A stretch of 64,000 bases of DNA from Massilia sp. YIM B02443 (GCF_030411955.1 NZ_JASNRA010000013.1:62001-126000); one strand, 5' to 3'; shown: positions 21,066 to 30,366, numbered from the stretch's first letter. The notes: generated by a model from the letters alone, not told the origin. Translations and numbers: made by a program.

Positions 21066-22238
21066 ATGGAAGACATTTTGAATTATCGCACGCATATCGT
21101 TTCGACCCTGTCGGAAATCGGCCAGCAGCGCTGGGACGCGCTGGTCAAGCAGCAGTCGCATCCGACCCCGTTCCTGTCCTATGCCTTCCTGCACGCGCTG
21201 CACGAATCCGGCAGCGCCGCGCCCGACACCGGCTGGCAGCCGCAATACCTGGTGCTGTTCGACGAACAGGACGACAGCCTGGCCGCCGCCCTGCCCCTGT
21301 ACGTCAAGGGCCACTCGTACGGCGAATACGTGTTCGACTGGGCCTGGGCCGACGCCTACGCGCGCAATGGCCTGGACTACTACCCCAAGCTGCTGTCGGC
21401 GATTCCGTTCACGCCGGTGGCGGGCGGGCGGCTGCTGGCGCGCGACGCCGACGCGCGCGCGGCGCTGGTCGACGTGCTGGCGGCAACCCAGCGCGCGACC
21501 GAAGTGTCCTCGACCCACGTCCTGTTTCCGCCCGAAGACGAGGCCATGGCGCTGCGCGAGGCGGGCTTCCTGCTGCGTTCGGGCGTGCAGTTTCACTGGC
21601 TGAACGCGGGCTACGAATCGTTCGACGCCTTCCTGGCCACGCTCGAACAGAAAAAGCGCAAGAACATCCGCGCCGAGCGGCGCAAGGTGCAGGCGGCTGG
21701 CGTAACGCTGCGCCGGGTGCGCGGCCCCGAGGCGACGCGCGAAGACTGGGTGCTGTTCAATCGCTGCTACCGCAACACCTACCGCGAGCACCATTCGACG
21801 CCTTACCTGAACCTGGACTTCTTCCTGCGCATCGGCCAGGCGATGCCGGAGAATATCCTGCTCGTGATCGCCGAACGCGAAGGCCGGCCGATCGCCGCCT
21901 CGCTGGTGATCCACGACGCCGACACGCTGTACGGCCGCTACTGGGGCGCGCTGGAGCACGTGGCGTGCCTGCATTTCGAAGTGGCGTATTACCAGCCGCT
22001 GGAATTCTGCATCGAACAGGGCATCGCCACCTTCGAGGGCGGCGCCCAGGGCGAGCACAAGATGGCGCGCGGCTTCCTGCCGACCCGCACCTGGTCGGCG
22101 CACTGGCTCGGCCATCCCGCGTTCGCCGATGCGGTCGAGCGCTTCCTGGAACGCGAGGCGGGCGGGATCGACGATTACATGGACGAGCTGAACGAGCGCA
22201 CGCCGTTCCGCCAGCGCGCCCCGGACCCCGGCGCATAA
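21066..22238 (+). CDS. COG3146-type acyl-CoA N-acyltransferase (peptidogalycan biosynthesis type)
   Basis: A 390-residue cytoplasmic protein of the DUF482/COG3146 family, a FemAB-like GNAT double fold. The N-terminal half opens with WDALVKQQSHPTPFLSYAFL, the family hallmark (F-L-S-x-x-F-L). The core has FLATLEQKKRKNIRAERRK and the C-terminal HKMARGFLPTRTWSAHWLGH motif, both conserved. It is usually annotated as peptidogalycan biosynthesis or N-acetyltransferase, but the real substrate is unknown. It diverges from nadE by 103 bases and is the only plus-strand gene between nadE and the acetamidase. Confidence 0.9.
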   Translation: MEDILNYRTHIVSTLSEIGQQRWDALVKQQSHPTPFLSYAFLHALHESGSAAPDTGWQPQYLVLFDEQDDSLAAALPLYVKGHSYGEYVFDWAWADAYARNGLDYYPKLLSAIPFTPVAGGRLLARDADARAALVDVLAATQRATEVSSTHVLFPPEDEAMALREAGFLLRSGVQFHWLNAGYESFDAFLATLEQKKRKNIRAERRKVQAAGVTLRRVRGPEATREDWVLFNRCYRNTYREHHSTPYLNLDFFLRIGQAMPENILLVIAEREGRPIAASLVIHDADTLYGRYWGALEHVACLHFEVAYYQPLEFCIEQGIATFEGGAQGEHKMARGFLPTRTWSAHWLGHPAFADAVERFLEREAGGIDDYMDELNERTPFRQRAPDPGA

Positions 22239-22259
22239 GCCAGGCCGGGACGGCAGCGT

Positions 22260-23489
22260 TTACTTCTTCTTGCTGGTGACTTTCTCGAAGTCGGCCTTGC
22301 GGATCATGCCGTGCACGCCCTTGACGCCGTCCACCACCTGGCTCACCTGGAAGTCGGAGGCGGCGCTGAGATAGGCGTAGGCGGTGGCGCGGTCCATGCC
22401 CAGCACTTCGGTCAGGAAGCGGATCGACTCGCGCACGGCGTCCTTCATCGCTTCGTCCAGGTCGCGGTTCAGGTCGATCGTGACCCAGTGGTCCTCCGTC
22501 TCGCCGAACGGACGGCCAAGGCTGCCCGCGCTGGACGGGATCGCCGGGTCGCCCTTCTTGAGCAGGGTGATGCGGAAGGTCGGGCGCAGCGAATGCTCAA
22601 GCGCGGTCAGCGCCACCTCGCCGTCGCCCTGCACCATGTGCGGGTCGCCCGTATAGAAATTGCCGCCCTTGACCAGCACCGGCATGTACACGGTGGAGCC
22701 GACGCCCAGGTCGTTGATGTCCATATTGCCGCCATACAGGCCCGGCGGCACCGAGTGGACCTTCTCGGTGGTGGCCGCCGCCACGCCCATGGTGCCCATG
22801 AACGGCGCGGTCGGGAACGTGACTTCGGTTCCATCCCTGGTCTTCATCACGCCTTCCCATTTGCCGTTCTTGTCGCGCCGGATCGGGGTGAACACCGACA
22901 CGTTGTTGAAGGCGGACGGGTTGGCGGCCGAGGCGTTCGCCGCCGGCAGCGGGGTCTCGGGGAATTCGCCCGGCAGCGCGCCCTTGCCATGGCGGTTCGA
23001 TACCACGCCGTACGGCACGCGCGGCACCGCCGACAGCAGTTCGACCTTGAGCACGTCGCCCGGCTCGGCGCCCTCGACCCCGATCGGGCCGGTGACGATG
23101 TGCGGGCCGTCCTTGTGGAAGTCGTGCGCCATGCTGGAGCCGGTGATGGCGATCGCATCCTTCAGCACCATGTTCGCCGGGATGCCCTTGCTGCCGAAGT
23201 ACTTGACCGGATCGCGCCCCTGGTCTTCCACCAGCCCCTCGTGCGACAACGTGTCGAACACGACCGTCGCGCCCGACGGCACCGTCAGCACCGGCTTGGT
23301 GGTGGCGTTCGGCAGATAGCCCCACTGCACCGTGTCCACCGTCGACGGTACGTAATACACCGCGTGACCGGTGCCGGGCACCACGACGCGGCCGGGCTTG
23401 TCGGCAAGCGGCTGTAGCGGCATGTTGGCGTCCACTGCCTGGGCCGATGCGGCGTTCGAAGCGAAGCCGGCGATCGCCAATGCGATCAT
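22260..23489 (-). CDS. acetamidase/formamidase family protein, exported
   Basis: A 409-residue acetamidase/formamidase (FmdA/AmdA) homologue. The family motifs are seen in VPSGATVVFDTLSHEG, ITGPIGVEGAEPGDVLKVE-like (IVTGPIGVEGAEPGDVL), and NMDINDLGVGSTVYMPV, then DPHMVQGDGEVALTALE. Most family members are cytosolic; this one begins with a signal-peptide-like MIALAIAGFASNAASA, so it is probably periplasmic. No classical Shine-Dalgarno site precedes ATG 23489. The in-frame codons before it (VTITFRTITL) would make a better signal peptide, so translation may begin at a rare start such as ATA or ATT. The likely role is short-chain amide hydrolysis with ammonia release, from family knowledge. Confidence 0.9.
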   Translation of the reverse strand: MIALAIAGFASNAASAQAVDANMPLQPLADKPGRVVVPGTGHAVYYVPSTVDTVQWGYLPNATTKPVLTVPSGATVVFDTLSHEGLVEDQGRDPVKYFGSKGIPANMVLKDAIAITGSSMAHDFHKDGPHIVTGPIGVEGAEPGDVLKVELLSAVPRVPYGVVSNRHGKGALPGEFPETPLPAANASAANPSAFNNVSVFTPIRRDKNGKWEGVMKTRDGTEVTFPTAPFMGTMGVAAATTEKVHSVPPGLYGGNMDINDLGVGSTVYMPVLVKGGNFYTGDPHMVQGDGEVALTALEHSLRPTFRITLLKKGDPAIPSSAGSLGRPFGETEDHWVTIDLNRDLDEAMKDAVRESIRFLTEVLGMDRATAYAYLSAASDFQVSQVVDGVKGVHGMIRKADFEKVTSKKK

Positions 23490-23931
23490 GAGCGTGATGG
23501 TACGGAATGTTATAGTTACTCCAATCTATTTCGTTTGGCAGGAAAACTTGTTTCAGCAACTACCATGCCAAGCGAAAACGGTGCAGATCGAAGGTCGTGA
23601 TTTCAACGATGCATTGAATTGGTGCAATTTGGTAAAACATGAGCACACCGATGATTCACTAATATGTTCACTTTTGGCGCAAACCTGATTTTTGTCCGCA
23701 AGCCCTTGTCCAAGAGCGTGCAGTGGAAGCATGCGTAACCTGGGAGAGGACGTCACGGCGGTGATGACGTCACTCAGCATCGAGGGATGCCGAGTTCGTG
23801 TGCGCTTCCCGGAACTGCCCCAGCTGGGATGACGGAGGAAATGACGGAGAAAGACAAGCGTAAAAAAACCGGGCGCTTGCGGACCCGGTTTCATGTCGGT
23901 GACGCCGTTTTCCGGCGTCGGGACGCTGGGA
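23490..23931. other. gene-poor 442-bp gap, AT-richer core
   Basis: Nothing convincing is encoded on either strand. About 23540-23700 is AT-richer than the rest of the window, which suits a promoter region for the acetamidase. TGACGTCA occurs at 23764-23771, but no repeats accompany it. The right end holds the terminator at 23862-23892. Confidence 0.5.
23862..23892 (-). terminator. intrinsic terminator of the 46-aa gene
   Basis: On the minus strand AAACCGGGTCC and GCCCGGTTTTTTTA form a stem with a run of seven T. It starts about 40 bases after the stop codon. Confidence 0.8.
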
Positions 23932-24072
23932 TCAGTTCCAGCCGCCCGCGTTGGCGCGGTATTCTTCCTTGTACGGCTTGGCGGCGTCTGCTTGCTTGCG
24001 CATGACGCTCTTGGCGCGGCCACCGGCGGCGGCCACCAGGGCGCGGGCTGCGGCGCTCAGGATCTTTTTCAT
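23932..24072 (-). CDS. small basic protein, 46 aa
   Basis: A short gene with AAGGAG (GAAGGAGTCACACC) before ATG 24072 and a strong terminator after it, both arguing for a real gene. The product MKKILSAAARALVAAAGGRA... is basic, alanine-rich at the start (possibly amphipathic), and ends KPYKEEYRANAGGWN. It has no cysteine. I recognise no family; short conserved proteins of this style are seen in Massilia-type genomes. Confidence 0.6.
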   Translation of the reverse strand: MKKILSAAARALVAAAGGRAKSVMRKQADAAKPYKEEYRANAGGWN

Positions 24073-24202
24073 GGTGTGACTCCTTCATTGCATTGCCGGT
24101 CGACGGCAACGCCCGATAACGATTGCGATACCACCGTTATATAGGCGACTCAGGCGAACTTCCAATTCTGAGTGGCAATATCAGACATCACGCTTGTGAA
24201 TG

Positions 24203-25120
24203 CTAATCCATGTTTCGATCAAGCCAGGAGCGTACGCCGTCGAGCGAGCGGAATTCGGACACCGAGCGGCAGGCGATTTCCGGGTGGCGTGCCTGCAACA
24301 TGCGCGACAACGCCGCGCCCGGACCCAGCTCGAGCGCGACCGTCGCGCCGGCTTCGGCCAGTGCATCCATGCACTCGCGCCAGAGAATCGGTTCGGCAAT
24401 CTGGCGCGGCAGATGCTCGATCGCTTTGGCGGCGTCGTGCACCGGCTCGGCCGAGATACCGGACAGCACCGGGAAGGCCGGCATGCGCCAGCGCGCCTCG
24501 CGCAACAGCGCGGCGAACGGCGCCACCGCGCCCTGCATCAGCGGCGTGTGCGAGGCGACGGCGACCGGGAGGATGGTGGGCTTGCCGCCTGTGGCAAGCG
24601 CGGCCTGGGCCAGCGCCTCTTGCTGCGCCGACGGGCCGCCTGCGACCAGGCTGTCGTCGCCGGTCACGATCGCGGGATGGAAGCCGGTGCGGGCCAGCAG
24701 CGCGTCGACCTCCACCCTGGGCAAGCCCGACAGGGCGACCATCGCCTGCGGCGCGCCCTCGGCCAGGCAGGCATCCATCAGCCGGGCGCGCTGCAGCGCC
24801 AGCTTGACCGCATCGACGGGATCGAGCGCCCCGGCGACCCCGTAGGCGCTCAGCTCGCCGATGCTGTAGCCGGCCACCAGCGCCGGCGCCGGCATGCCGG
24901 GGCCGAGCGCGGCCCAGGTCGCCAGCGTCGCCGCCACGATCGAGGGCTGCGCGACGCGGTTGCTGAAGCGCGCCGCGTCGTCGAGCGTCGCGGCCAGCGC
25001 GCTGTCGGCGAACCATTCGTCGAGCAACCGGCACGCGCCCGGATCGGTGCGCGCCATGTCGAACATGGCGCCGTGTTGCGCGCCCTGGCCGGGGCACAGG
25101 ATGACGAGCCGGCCCGCCAT
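24203..25120 (-). CDS. mdcH: malonate decarboxylase malonyl transferase subunit (epsilon)
   Basis: Transfers malonyl to the acetylated/prosthetic ACP thiol, charging MdcC for decarboxylation. A 305-residue acyltransferase like FabD: it opens VILCPGQGAQHGAMFD, and the active-site serine is S86 in AGYSIGELSAYG. The catalytic His region VASHTPLMQGAV matches FabD H201. ATG 25120 starts a clean FabD-like N-terminus. It is the last gene of the mdc operon, one base after mdcB. Order and family leave little doubt. Confidence 0.92.
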   Translation of the reverse strand: MAGRLVILCPGQGAQHGAMFDMARTDPGACRLLDEWFADSALAATLDDAARFSNRVAQPSIVAATLATWAALGPGMPAPALVAGYSIGELSAYGVAGALDPVDAVKLALQRARLMDACLAEGAPQAMVALSGLPRVEVDALLARTGFHPAIVTGDDSLVAGGPSAQQEALAQAALATGGKPTILPVAVASHTPLMQGAVAPFAALLREARWRMPAFPVLSGISAEPVHDAAKAIEHLPRQIAEPILWRECMDALAEAGATVALELGPGAALSRMLQARHPEIACRSVSEFRSLDGVRSWLDRNMD

Positions 25121-25121
25121 G

Positions 25122-26033
25122 CTAGTGCCGGGCCCCGCACACGGCGTGCAGCAAACACACCGCGCCCAGCAGGTCGGCAGCGCCGCCCGGCGACAGGCGC
25201 GCCGCGACGAAATCGCGATGGCTGGCCAGCGCCCGCGCTTCCCAGTCGGACGCGGCAGTGCCGCCACGGGCGACGAAGGCGCGCGCCTGGCGCCGCACGG
25301 TCAGCGCACCTTCGAGGCCGCCGCGGTGGTACACATTGGTGTCGCTGATGTGGGCCATCAGCACGAACAGCGCATCGACCCGCGCCAGGCGCATGCCGCG
25401 CCCCGCCGCCAGCGTACGGCGCAATGCCGGCAGGCCGACCGCGAACACGGACGGGAAGCCGCGCGCGCCCTCCTCGCGCGCGCCGCTGGCGGCGTAGCGC
25501 AGCAGGGCCTGGGCGCCGTGCGAGCGGCTGCCGGCATTGCAGCTGTGGCCGGCGAGTTCGCGGCCCCAGCGTTCGACCAGCGTCGACCGGATGGTCTCAG
25601 GGCGCAGCGCCAATCCCTGCGCGTGGCAACGGCCGATCGCCGCGCACAGCAGGCCGAGACAGAAGATGGCGCCGCGGTGGGTGTTGATGCCGCCGGTCGC
25701 GCGCAGCATGCGGCGCTCGGCCTCGATGCCCAATTGCTTGAGTTCGTGGAACGGAGCATCAACCATGCCGGCTTGTGCGATCTGCGCGAAGTAGCGCCGC
25801 AGCGCGAACATGCTGCGCACGAAGGTGGCGGCGTCCATGTCGTCGTGGCTGCCGTTGTCGAGCAGCGAGACCAGGCCCGGCTTGGGGTACAGGGCCAGTT
25901 CGGCGTACAGGCTGCGTACAGCCAGGCGTGCCAGGGAGCGGCTGAACGCCGTGGCCTGCCCGTCACGGATGCCTGCAATGCCCGCGCCCGCGTCCTTCGA
26001 TGCGGCCATTCCGGGTCCCGTCAATTCAACCAT
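25122..26033 (-). CDS. mdcB: triphosphoribosyl-dephospho-CoA synthase
   Basis: Builds 2'-(5''-triphosphoribosyl)-3'-dephospho-CoA, the precursor of the MdcC prosthetic group (same family as CitG). 303 residues. The motif YPKPGLVSLLDNGSHDDMD near residue 48 is the CitG/MdcB signature (P-K-P-G-L-V-S, G-x-H-x-D-M-D), and TGGINTHRGAIFCLGLL follows. ATG 26033 overlaps the mdcG end by 13 bases. In Klebsiella mdcB is the second gene; here it is near the operon end, between mdcG and mdcH. Confidence 0.93.
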   Translation of the reverse strand: MVELTGPGMAASKDAGAGIAGIRDGQATAFSRSLARLAVRSLYAELALYPKPGLVSLLDNGSHDDMDAATFVRSMFALRRYFAQIAQAGMVDAPFHELKQLGIEAERRMLRATGGINTHRGAIFCLGLLCAAIGRCHAQGLALRPETIRSTLVERWGRELAGHSCNAGSRSHGAQALLRYAASGAREEGARGFPSVFAVGLPALRRTLAAGRGMRLARVDALFVLMAHISDTNVYHRGGLEGALTVRRQARAFVARGGTAASDWEARALASHRDFVAARLSPGGAADLLGAVCLLHAVCGARH

Positions 26034-26701
26034 CGTTGTTCCTCCAGCGTCGCCAACAATGCTTCGGGCGGCACCAGCGCCACCCGCTCCAGTCCCTTGG
26101 CCAGCACGCGCGCCCCGGGCGCGCCGTCGAATGCGGCGCGCAACTCCTTCCACGCCACCGCGCGCCCGTCCGGAAAGACGACTTCGCCGTCGAGCGGCAG
26201 CGTGGCCGCATGCGCGGCCAGCAGCTCGAGGCCGGCCATCAGCTGCTTGCGGCTCAGCGGCCGCAGCAGCAGGTCGACGTCGGAAGTCGGGGTCAGGTAA
26301 TGCAGGCCGGTCAGCGCTTCCAGCGCCACCGATCCGTACACCGCGAGGCCCAGGCCGGCGTCGGCCGCCTGCCGTTCGAGTTCGGCCAGACCTTCGCGCC
26401 ATGCATCCGGCACGGCGTCGAGCGCGCCGACCAGCGGCAAGGCGCGGGTGCGGCGCTGGACGTCGGCCAGCTCGACGCGGCAGCCGACCCGCAGCTTGCC
26501 GCCATCTTCCGCGCGCGGCGGCAGCGCGAAGCCGATCGCCACTTCGCCCGGCGCCAGGTCGACCTCGGCACGGCGCACCACGGCCGGCCAGCCGCCGTCG
26601 CGCCAGCCGTCGAGGGCGCCAATCGCTTCCAGCGGGGCACTGGCGCGCACGCGCTGCCAGCCGCGGCGCGTCAGCCAGACCAGGTCATGCCGCGCGAACA
26701 T
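26021..26701 (-). CDS. mdcG: malonate decarboxylase holo-ACP synthase
   Basis: Attaches the phosphoribosyl-dephospho-CoA group to the serine of MdcC. 226 residues. A nucleotidyltransferase-type core is visible in VYGSVALEALTGLHYLTPTS and SDVDLLLRPLS (G-S-x9-S-D-x-D-L), the metal-binding pattern. The start is ATG 26701 (FARHDLVWLTRRGW), which overlaps the mdcE stop by 17 bases. The upstream methionine in frame gives a non-conserved tail. Confidence 0.9.
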   Translation of the reverse strand: MFARHDLVWLTRRGWQRVRASAPLEAIGALDGWRDGGWPAVVRRAEVDLAPGEVAIGFALPPRAEDGGKLRVGCRVELADVQRRTRALPLVGALDAVPDAWREGLAELERQAADAGLGLAVYGSVALEALTGLHYLTPTSDVDLLLRPLSRKQLMAGLELLAAHAATLPLDGEVVFPDGRAVAWKELRAAFDGAPGARVLAKGLERVALVPPEALLATLEEQRWLN

Positions 26702-27404
26702 CGCCGCCCGCCCTGACCGCGTCGGCGACCGGCTGCGCCAGCAGGCGTCCGCCGCGCTCACGGCCCAGCGCCATGCGCCGGTCTTCCGGGATGCACTCGG
26801 CCAGTGCCTGCGCCAGCTGCTGCGCCAGGTCTTTCTCCCAGATGCCGTGCAGGCCGCCCATGCGCAGGTAGTTTTCCGGCCCCGGTGCGAACACCGGATT
26901 GTCGCGCGCCAGCTCGGTCAGGCGTTCCTCGGGCACCTTGGTGATGCGCGCCATCGCCGGCAAGCCCATCACGCGGATGGTCGCCTGCGGCAGCGCATAG
27001 CAGGCGCTGGCGATCAGGCCGCTGGTGATGAAGCCGCCCGACAGCGCCTGGTCGTACACCAGGCCGATCACGGTATGGCCCTTGCGCCGCGCCAGGTCGA
27101 CGCATTTGCCGAGGTGCGCCATGTAGCTGTTGATGCCCAACATCTCGTCGCGGTGGCGCAAGCGCTGGCCTTGGGTGTCGACCAGGATCAGGATCGGCCG
27201 GCCCGGGTGCTGTTGCACGGTTCTCAAAATCGCCGTGGCCTGGGCCAGCGCGATCTCGATCCCGATCGGCACGTGGCCGGTGGTGCCGATCATGGCCACC
27301 GCTTGTCCTTCGACCTGCGCACTGCCGGACAAGAAGTTGTCGCGCTCGACGATGTCGTGCCCACCCGGGAACAGCTGTGTTGCCAATGTCTGCCAATCCA
27401 TCAT
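26685..27404 (-). CDS. mdcE: malonate decarboxylase gamma subunit (carboxyltransferase)
   Basis: With MdcD it forms the decarboxylase that splits CO2 from malonyl-ACP. The 239 residues resemble a carboxyltransferase/crotonase-type subunit: ILVDTQGQRLRHRDEMLGIN and GLVYDQALSGGFITSGL are the family marks (oxyanion-hole glycines). The start is ATG 27404, one ATGA overlap with mdcD. Tight overlaps on both sides indicate translational coupling. Confidence 0.93.
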   Translation of the reverse strand: MMDWQTLATQLFPGGHDIVERDNFLSGSAQVEGQAVAMIGTTGHVPIGIEIALAQATAILRTVQQHPGRPILILVDTQGQRLRHRDEMLGINSYMAHLGKCVDLARRKGHTVIGLVYDQALSGGFITSGLIASACYALPQATIRVMGLPAMARITKVPEERLTELARDNPVFAPGPENYLRMGGLHGIWEKDLAQQLAQALAECIPEDRRMALGRERGGRLLAQPVADAVRAGGDVRAA

Positions 27405-28324
27405 TGTTCTCCCGTGCCGGAAGCTGCCGGCTGCAGGCCGGCACGGTGCCGGGCCGCCAGCGCCAGGAAGGCGTCGGCCTCGAGCATCGGCACGCCGGCC
27501 GGATCGGGCACGCCCAGCCGGCGCCACAGTTCCATCGGTTCGTTCGCCCCTTCGGCATCCTGCAGGCGGCGCGCCAGCATGTCCTGCTCGGCCAGCAAGC
27601 CTTCCAGCGTCAGCCCGACTTCGCCTTGCACCAGGGCGGCGATCGCGTCCAGCGCGGCGGCGCGGAATGCCGCGGTATCGTCCGCCACCAGCACCTGGCA
27701 GTCGCCCATCAGGTAGCGGTGCTTGCCGCCCGTGGTGCGCCATACCAGGGCGCGGTCGCGCGAATCGAATTCCTCGACGCCGTTGGCGGTTTCGATCACT
27801 TCGGGGCCGGACATGGCCAGGCGCCCTTCCTCGGACATGATCACCGTGTTGGCGCAGCGCGCCGCGATGCCCATGCCGCCGAAGCAGCCGTTGGCCCCGC
27901 CCACCACCGCCACCACGGGGATGCCTGCGGCGCGCACGTCGAGCATGGCGCGCATCACTTCCGACACCGCGATCAGGCCGGCGTTGGCTTCGTGCAGGCG
28001 CACGCCGCCCGACTCCAGCAACAGCAGCACCGCATGCGCCCGTTCGTCGATCGCGCGGCGCAGCATGCCGGCCAGCTTGGCGCCGTGGACTTCGCCCACC
28101 GCGCCGCCCATGAAGGCGCCTTCCTGCGCCGCGCCGAACACCGTGTGCCCGCCGAGTTTGCCGCGTCCGACCACCACGCCGTCGTCGAACGACACCGGCG
28201 AATCGAGCTGGGCCAGGTGCGGGCTGGCCACGCGCGCCGAGGGCGGCAGGAATTCTTCGAAGCTGCCGGCGTCGAAGATGGCCGGGATGCGCTGGCGCGC
28301 GGTCAGTTCCAGGTAACTGCTCAT
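27401..28324 (-). CDS. mdcD: malonate decarboxylase beta subunit
   Basis: Partner of MdcE in the decarboxylase step. The 307 residues follow the carboxyltransferase beta fold: FGAAQEGAFMGGAVGEVHGAK and LLLESGGVRLHEANAGLIAVS have the expected glycine-rich binding loops, and VVAVVGGANGCFGGMGIAA has the oxyanion hole. No zinc ribbon is visible, as expected for MdcD. Its ATG region overlaps the end of mdcC by 4 bases (28321-28324), and its TGA overlaps mdcE. Confidence 0.93.
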   Translation of the reverse strand: MSSYLELTARQRIPAIFDAGSFEEFLPPSARVASPHLAQLDSPVSFDDGVVVGRGKLGGHTVFGAAQEGAFMGGAVGEVHGAKLAGMLRRAIDERAHAVLLLLESGGVRLHEANAGLIAVSEVMRAMLDVRAAGIPVVAVVGGANGCFGGMGIAARCANTVIMSEEGRLAMSGPEVIETANGVEEFDSRDRALVWRTTGGKHRYLMGDCQVLVADDTAAFRAAALDAIAALVQGEVGLTLEGLLAEQDMLARRLQDAEGANEPMELWRRLGVPDPAGVPMLEADAFLALAARHRAGLQPAASGTGEQ

Positions 28325-28656
28325 GGCGTGCCTCCGGTCGATGGCGCCGCGGGGGAGATCAGCGACTCGACCGCCTGGTCCAGGCGCAGGCTGACCACCG
28401 CCGGCGTGGCGCCGTTGTCGTTGATGCTGATGCGGGCGTCCGCCAGGCTCCAGCGTGCGTGGAAATCGTCCATCACCGCCGCCCAGGTGGCGCCGAAGCC
28501 GACCGCGGCGGTGTGGACGTCGATCTCGCAGGCCCCGTCCAGGGGCACGGCTTCGATCAGTACTTCGAGGTTGCCCGAGCCGACCACGCCCACCAGCTGG
28601 GCGTCGCCCGCCAGTGGGCGACTGCCCTGCCCGAATCTGAATTGCAGCGTTTCCAT
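28321..28656 (-). CDS. mdcC: malonate decarboxylase acyl carrier protein (delta)
   Basis: The 111-residue acyl carrier protein. It opens METLQFRFGQG and carries the attachment serine in VVGSGNLEVL (Ser27 by this start, matching Ser25 of Klebsiella MdcC). The prosthetic group made by MdcB and attached by MdcG binds here, and acetyl/malonyl thioesters move on it. It lies 33 bases after mdcA and overlaps mdcD. Confidence 0.92.
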   Translation of the reverse strand: METLQFRFGQGSRPLAGDAQLVGVVGSGNLEVLIEAVPLDGACEIDVHTAAVGFGATWAAVMDDFHARWSLADARISINDNGATPAVVSLRLDQAVESLISPAAPSTGGTP

Positions 28657-28689
28657 GTGAATCCTTTTGCGCTTGTCTACTTATTCCGC

Positions 28690-30366
28690 TTACCAGTTCC
28701 TGAAGCGCTTCGGCGGGTCGTACAGGCCGCCGGAGGCGCGTACCAGGCCCTTCATGTTCTTGGCGGCCAGCAGGTCGCGGGTCGCCATGCGCTTGTCGAT
28801 GCCGAGGTCTTCCGGGCGGCGGATGATGCCGCGGTCGCGCAGGTTTTCCACCATGCGCTTGTCGCGCCCCATCCCCACCGGGGTGTAGCCGGCCACGCCG
28901 CGGATCGCCTGCTCGCGCTCTTCATCGCTGCGGCACAGCAGCAGGTTGGCAATGCCCTCTTCGGTCAGGATGTGGGTGACGTCGTCGCCGTAGATCATCA
29001 CTGGCGGAATCGCCATGCCGGCCTGCTCGGCCAGTTGCCAGGCGTCGAGCCGTTCGACGAAGGCCGGCGCCATGTGCTCGCGGAAGGTCTCGACCATCTG
29101 CACCACCAGCTTCTGGCCGCGCGGGATGGTATTGCGGCCTTCCCTGGCCTGCTGCCCGGCTTTCAGCCAGGCCGCGCTCGGATGGCGGCGGCCGCGCGCG
29201 TCCGCCCCCATGTTCGGCGCGCCGCCGAAACCGGCGATGCGGCCCAGCGTCGCGGTCGACGAATTGCCCTGCAGGTCGATCTGCAGCGTCGAGCCGATGA
29301 ACATGTCGCAGGCATAGTGGCCGGCAGCCTGCGAGAAGGCGCGGTTGCTGCGCATCGAGCCGTCGGGGCCGACGAAGAACACGTCGGGCCGGGCGCGGAT
29401 GTAGTTTTCCATGCCCAGCTCGGAGCCGAACGAGTGCACCGACTCGACGAAGCCGGCTTCGATCGCCGGGATCAGGGCCGGGTGCGGATTCAAGGCCCAA
29501 TGGCGGGCAATCTTGCCCTTCAGGCCGAGTTCGGCCGCGTAGGTCGGCAGCAGCAGCTCGATGGCGGCGGTATCGAAGCCGATGCCGTGGTTCAGGCGCT
29601 CGATCTGGTATTCGGCATAGATGCCCTTGATCGCCATCATCGCCATCAACACCTGGATCTCGGAGATCTGGGCCGGGTCGCGCGTGAACAGCGGCTCGAT
29701 GTAGTACGGCGTGGGCGACTGCACGACGTAGCCGACCCAGTCGCCCGGAATGTCGACGCGCGGCAGCTTGTCGACGATCCGGTTGACCTGGGCAATCACG
29801 ATCCCGCTCTTGAACGCCGTGGCTTCGGCGATGGCCGGCGTGTCCTCGGTATTCGGGCCGGTGTACAGGTTGCCCTCGCGGTCGGCCATCTCGGCCGCCA
29901 CCAGCGCCACGCGCGGGGTCAGGTCGATGAAATACCGCGCGAACAGTTCCAGGTAGGTATGGATCGCGCCAATGTTCAGCTTGCCCGTCTGGGCCAGCTT
30001 GGCCAGGCGCCCCGCCTGCGGCCCTGAGAATGAAAAGTCGAGGCGACCGGCGATACCCTTGTCGAACACGTCGAGGTGCTCGGGCAGCGACAGTACCGAC
30101 AGCAACATGTGCAGGTTGTTGACGCGCTGCGGGTCGAGCCGCGTGAGCGCCTTGCCGAGGAAGTCGGCCTGCTTCTGGTTGTTCCCTTCCAGGCACACGC
30201 GGTCGCCCGGCTCGAGCACCGCGTGCAGCAGGTCGACGATGCGTCCGGCCTCGACCACCTTGCCGTCCAGCGCGCTGCCCAGCGCCTGCCCGGCGCGGGC
30301 CAGGCGGGCGCTGCGGTTGCTTTGCTGGGTACCCCAGCGACCTTCGGTAGCAGCTACTGCATTCAT
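28690..30366 (-). CDS. mdcA: malonate decarboxylase alpha subunit (ACP transferase)
   Basis: The 558-residue acetyl-S-ACP:malonate ACP transferase, a CoA-transferase fold. It has LEGNNQKQADFLGKALTRLD at about 58-78, then ANLYTGPNTEDTP-like NLYTGPNTED, SELGMENYIRARPDVFFVG and MFIGSTLQIDLQGNSSTAT. The C-terminal half is distinctive of MdcA (GLYDPPKRFRNW end). Length is normal (Klebsiella about 550). It is the first enzyme gene, 39 bases after the transporter. Confidence 0.95.
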   Translation of the reverse strand: MNAVAATEGRWGTQQSNRSARLARAGQALGSALDGKVVEAGRIVDLLHAVLEPGDRVCLEGNNQKQADFLGKALTRLDPQRVNNLHMLLSVLSLPEHLDVFDKGIAGRLDFSFSGPQAGRLAKLAQTGKLNIGAIHTYLELFARYFIDLTPRVALVAAEMADREGNLYTGPNTEDTPAIAEATAFKSGIVIAQVNRIVDKLPRVDIPGDWVGYVVQSPTPYYIEPLFTRDPAQISEIQVLMAMMAIKGIYAEYQIERLNHGIGFDTAAIELLLPTYAAELGLKGKIARHWALNPHPALIPAIEAGFVESVHSFGSELGMENYIRARPDVFFVGPDGSMRSNRAFSQAAGHYACDMFIGSTLQIDLQGNSSTATLGRIAGFGGAPNMGADARGRRHPSAAWLKAGQQAREGRNTIPRGQKLVVQMVETFREHMAPAFVERLDAWQLAEQAGMAIPPVMIYGDDVTHILTEEGIANLLLCRSDEEREQAIRGVAGYTPVGMGRDKRMVENLRDRGIIRRPEDLGIDKRMATRDLLAAKNMKGLVRASGGLYDPPKRFRNW

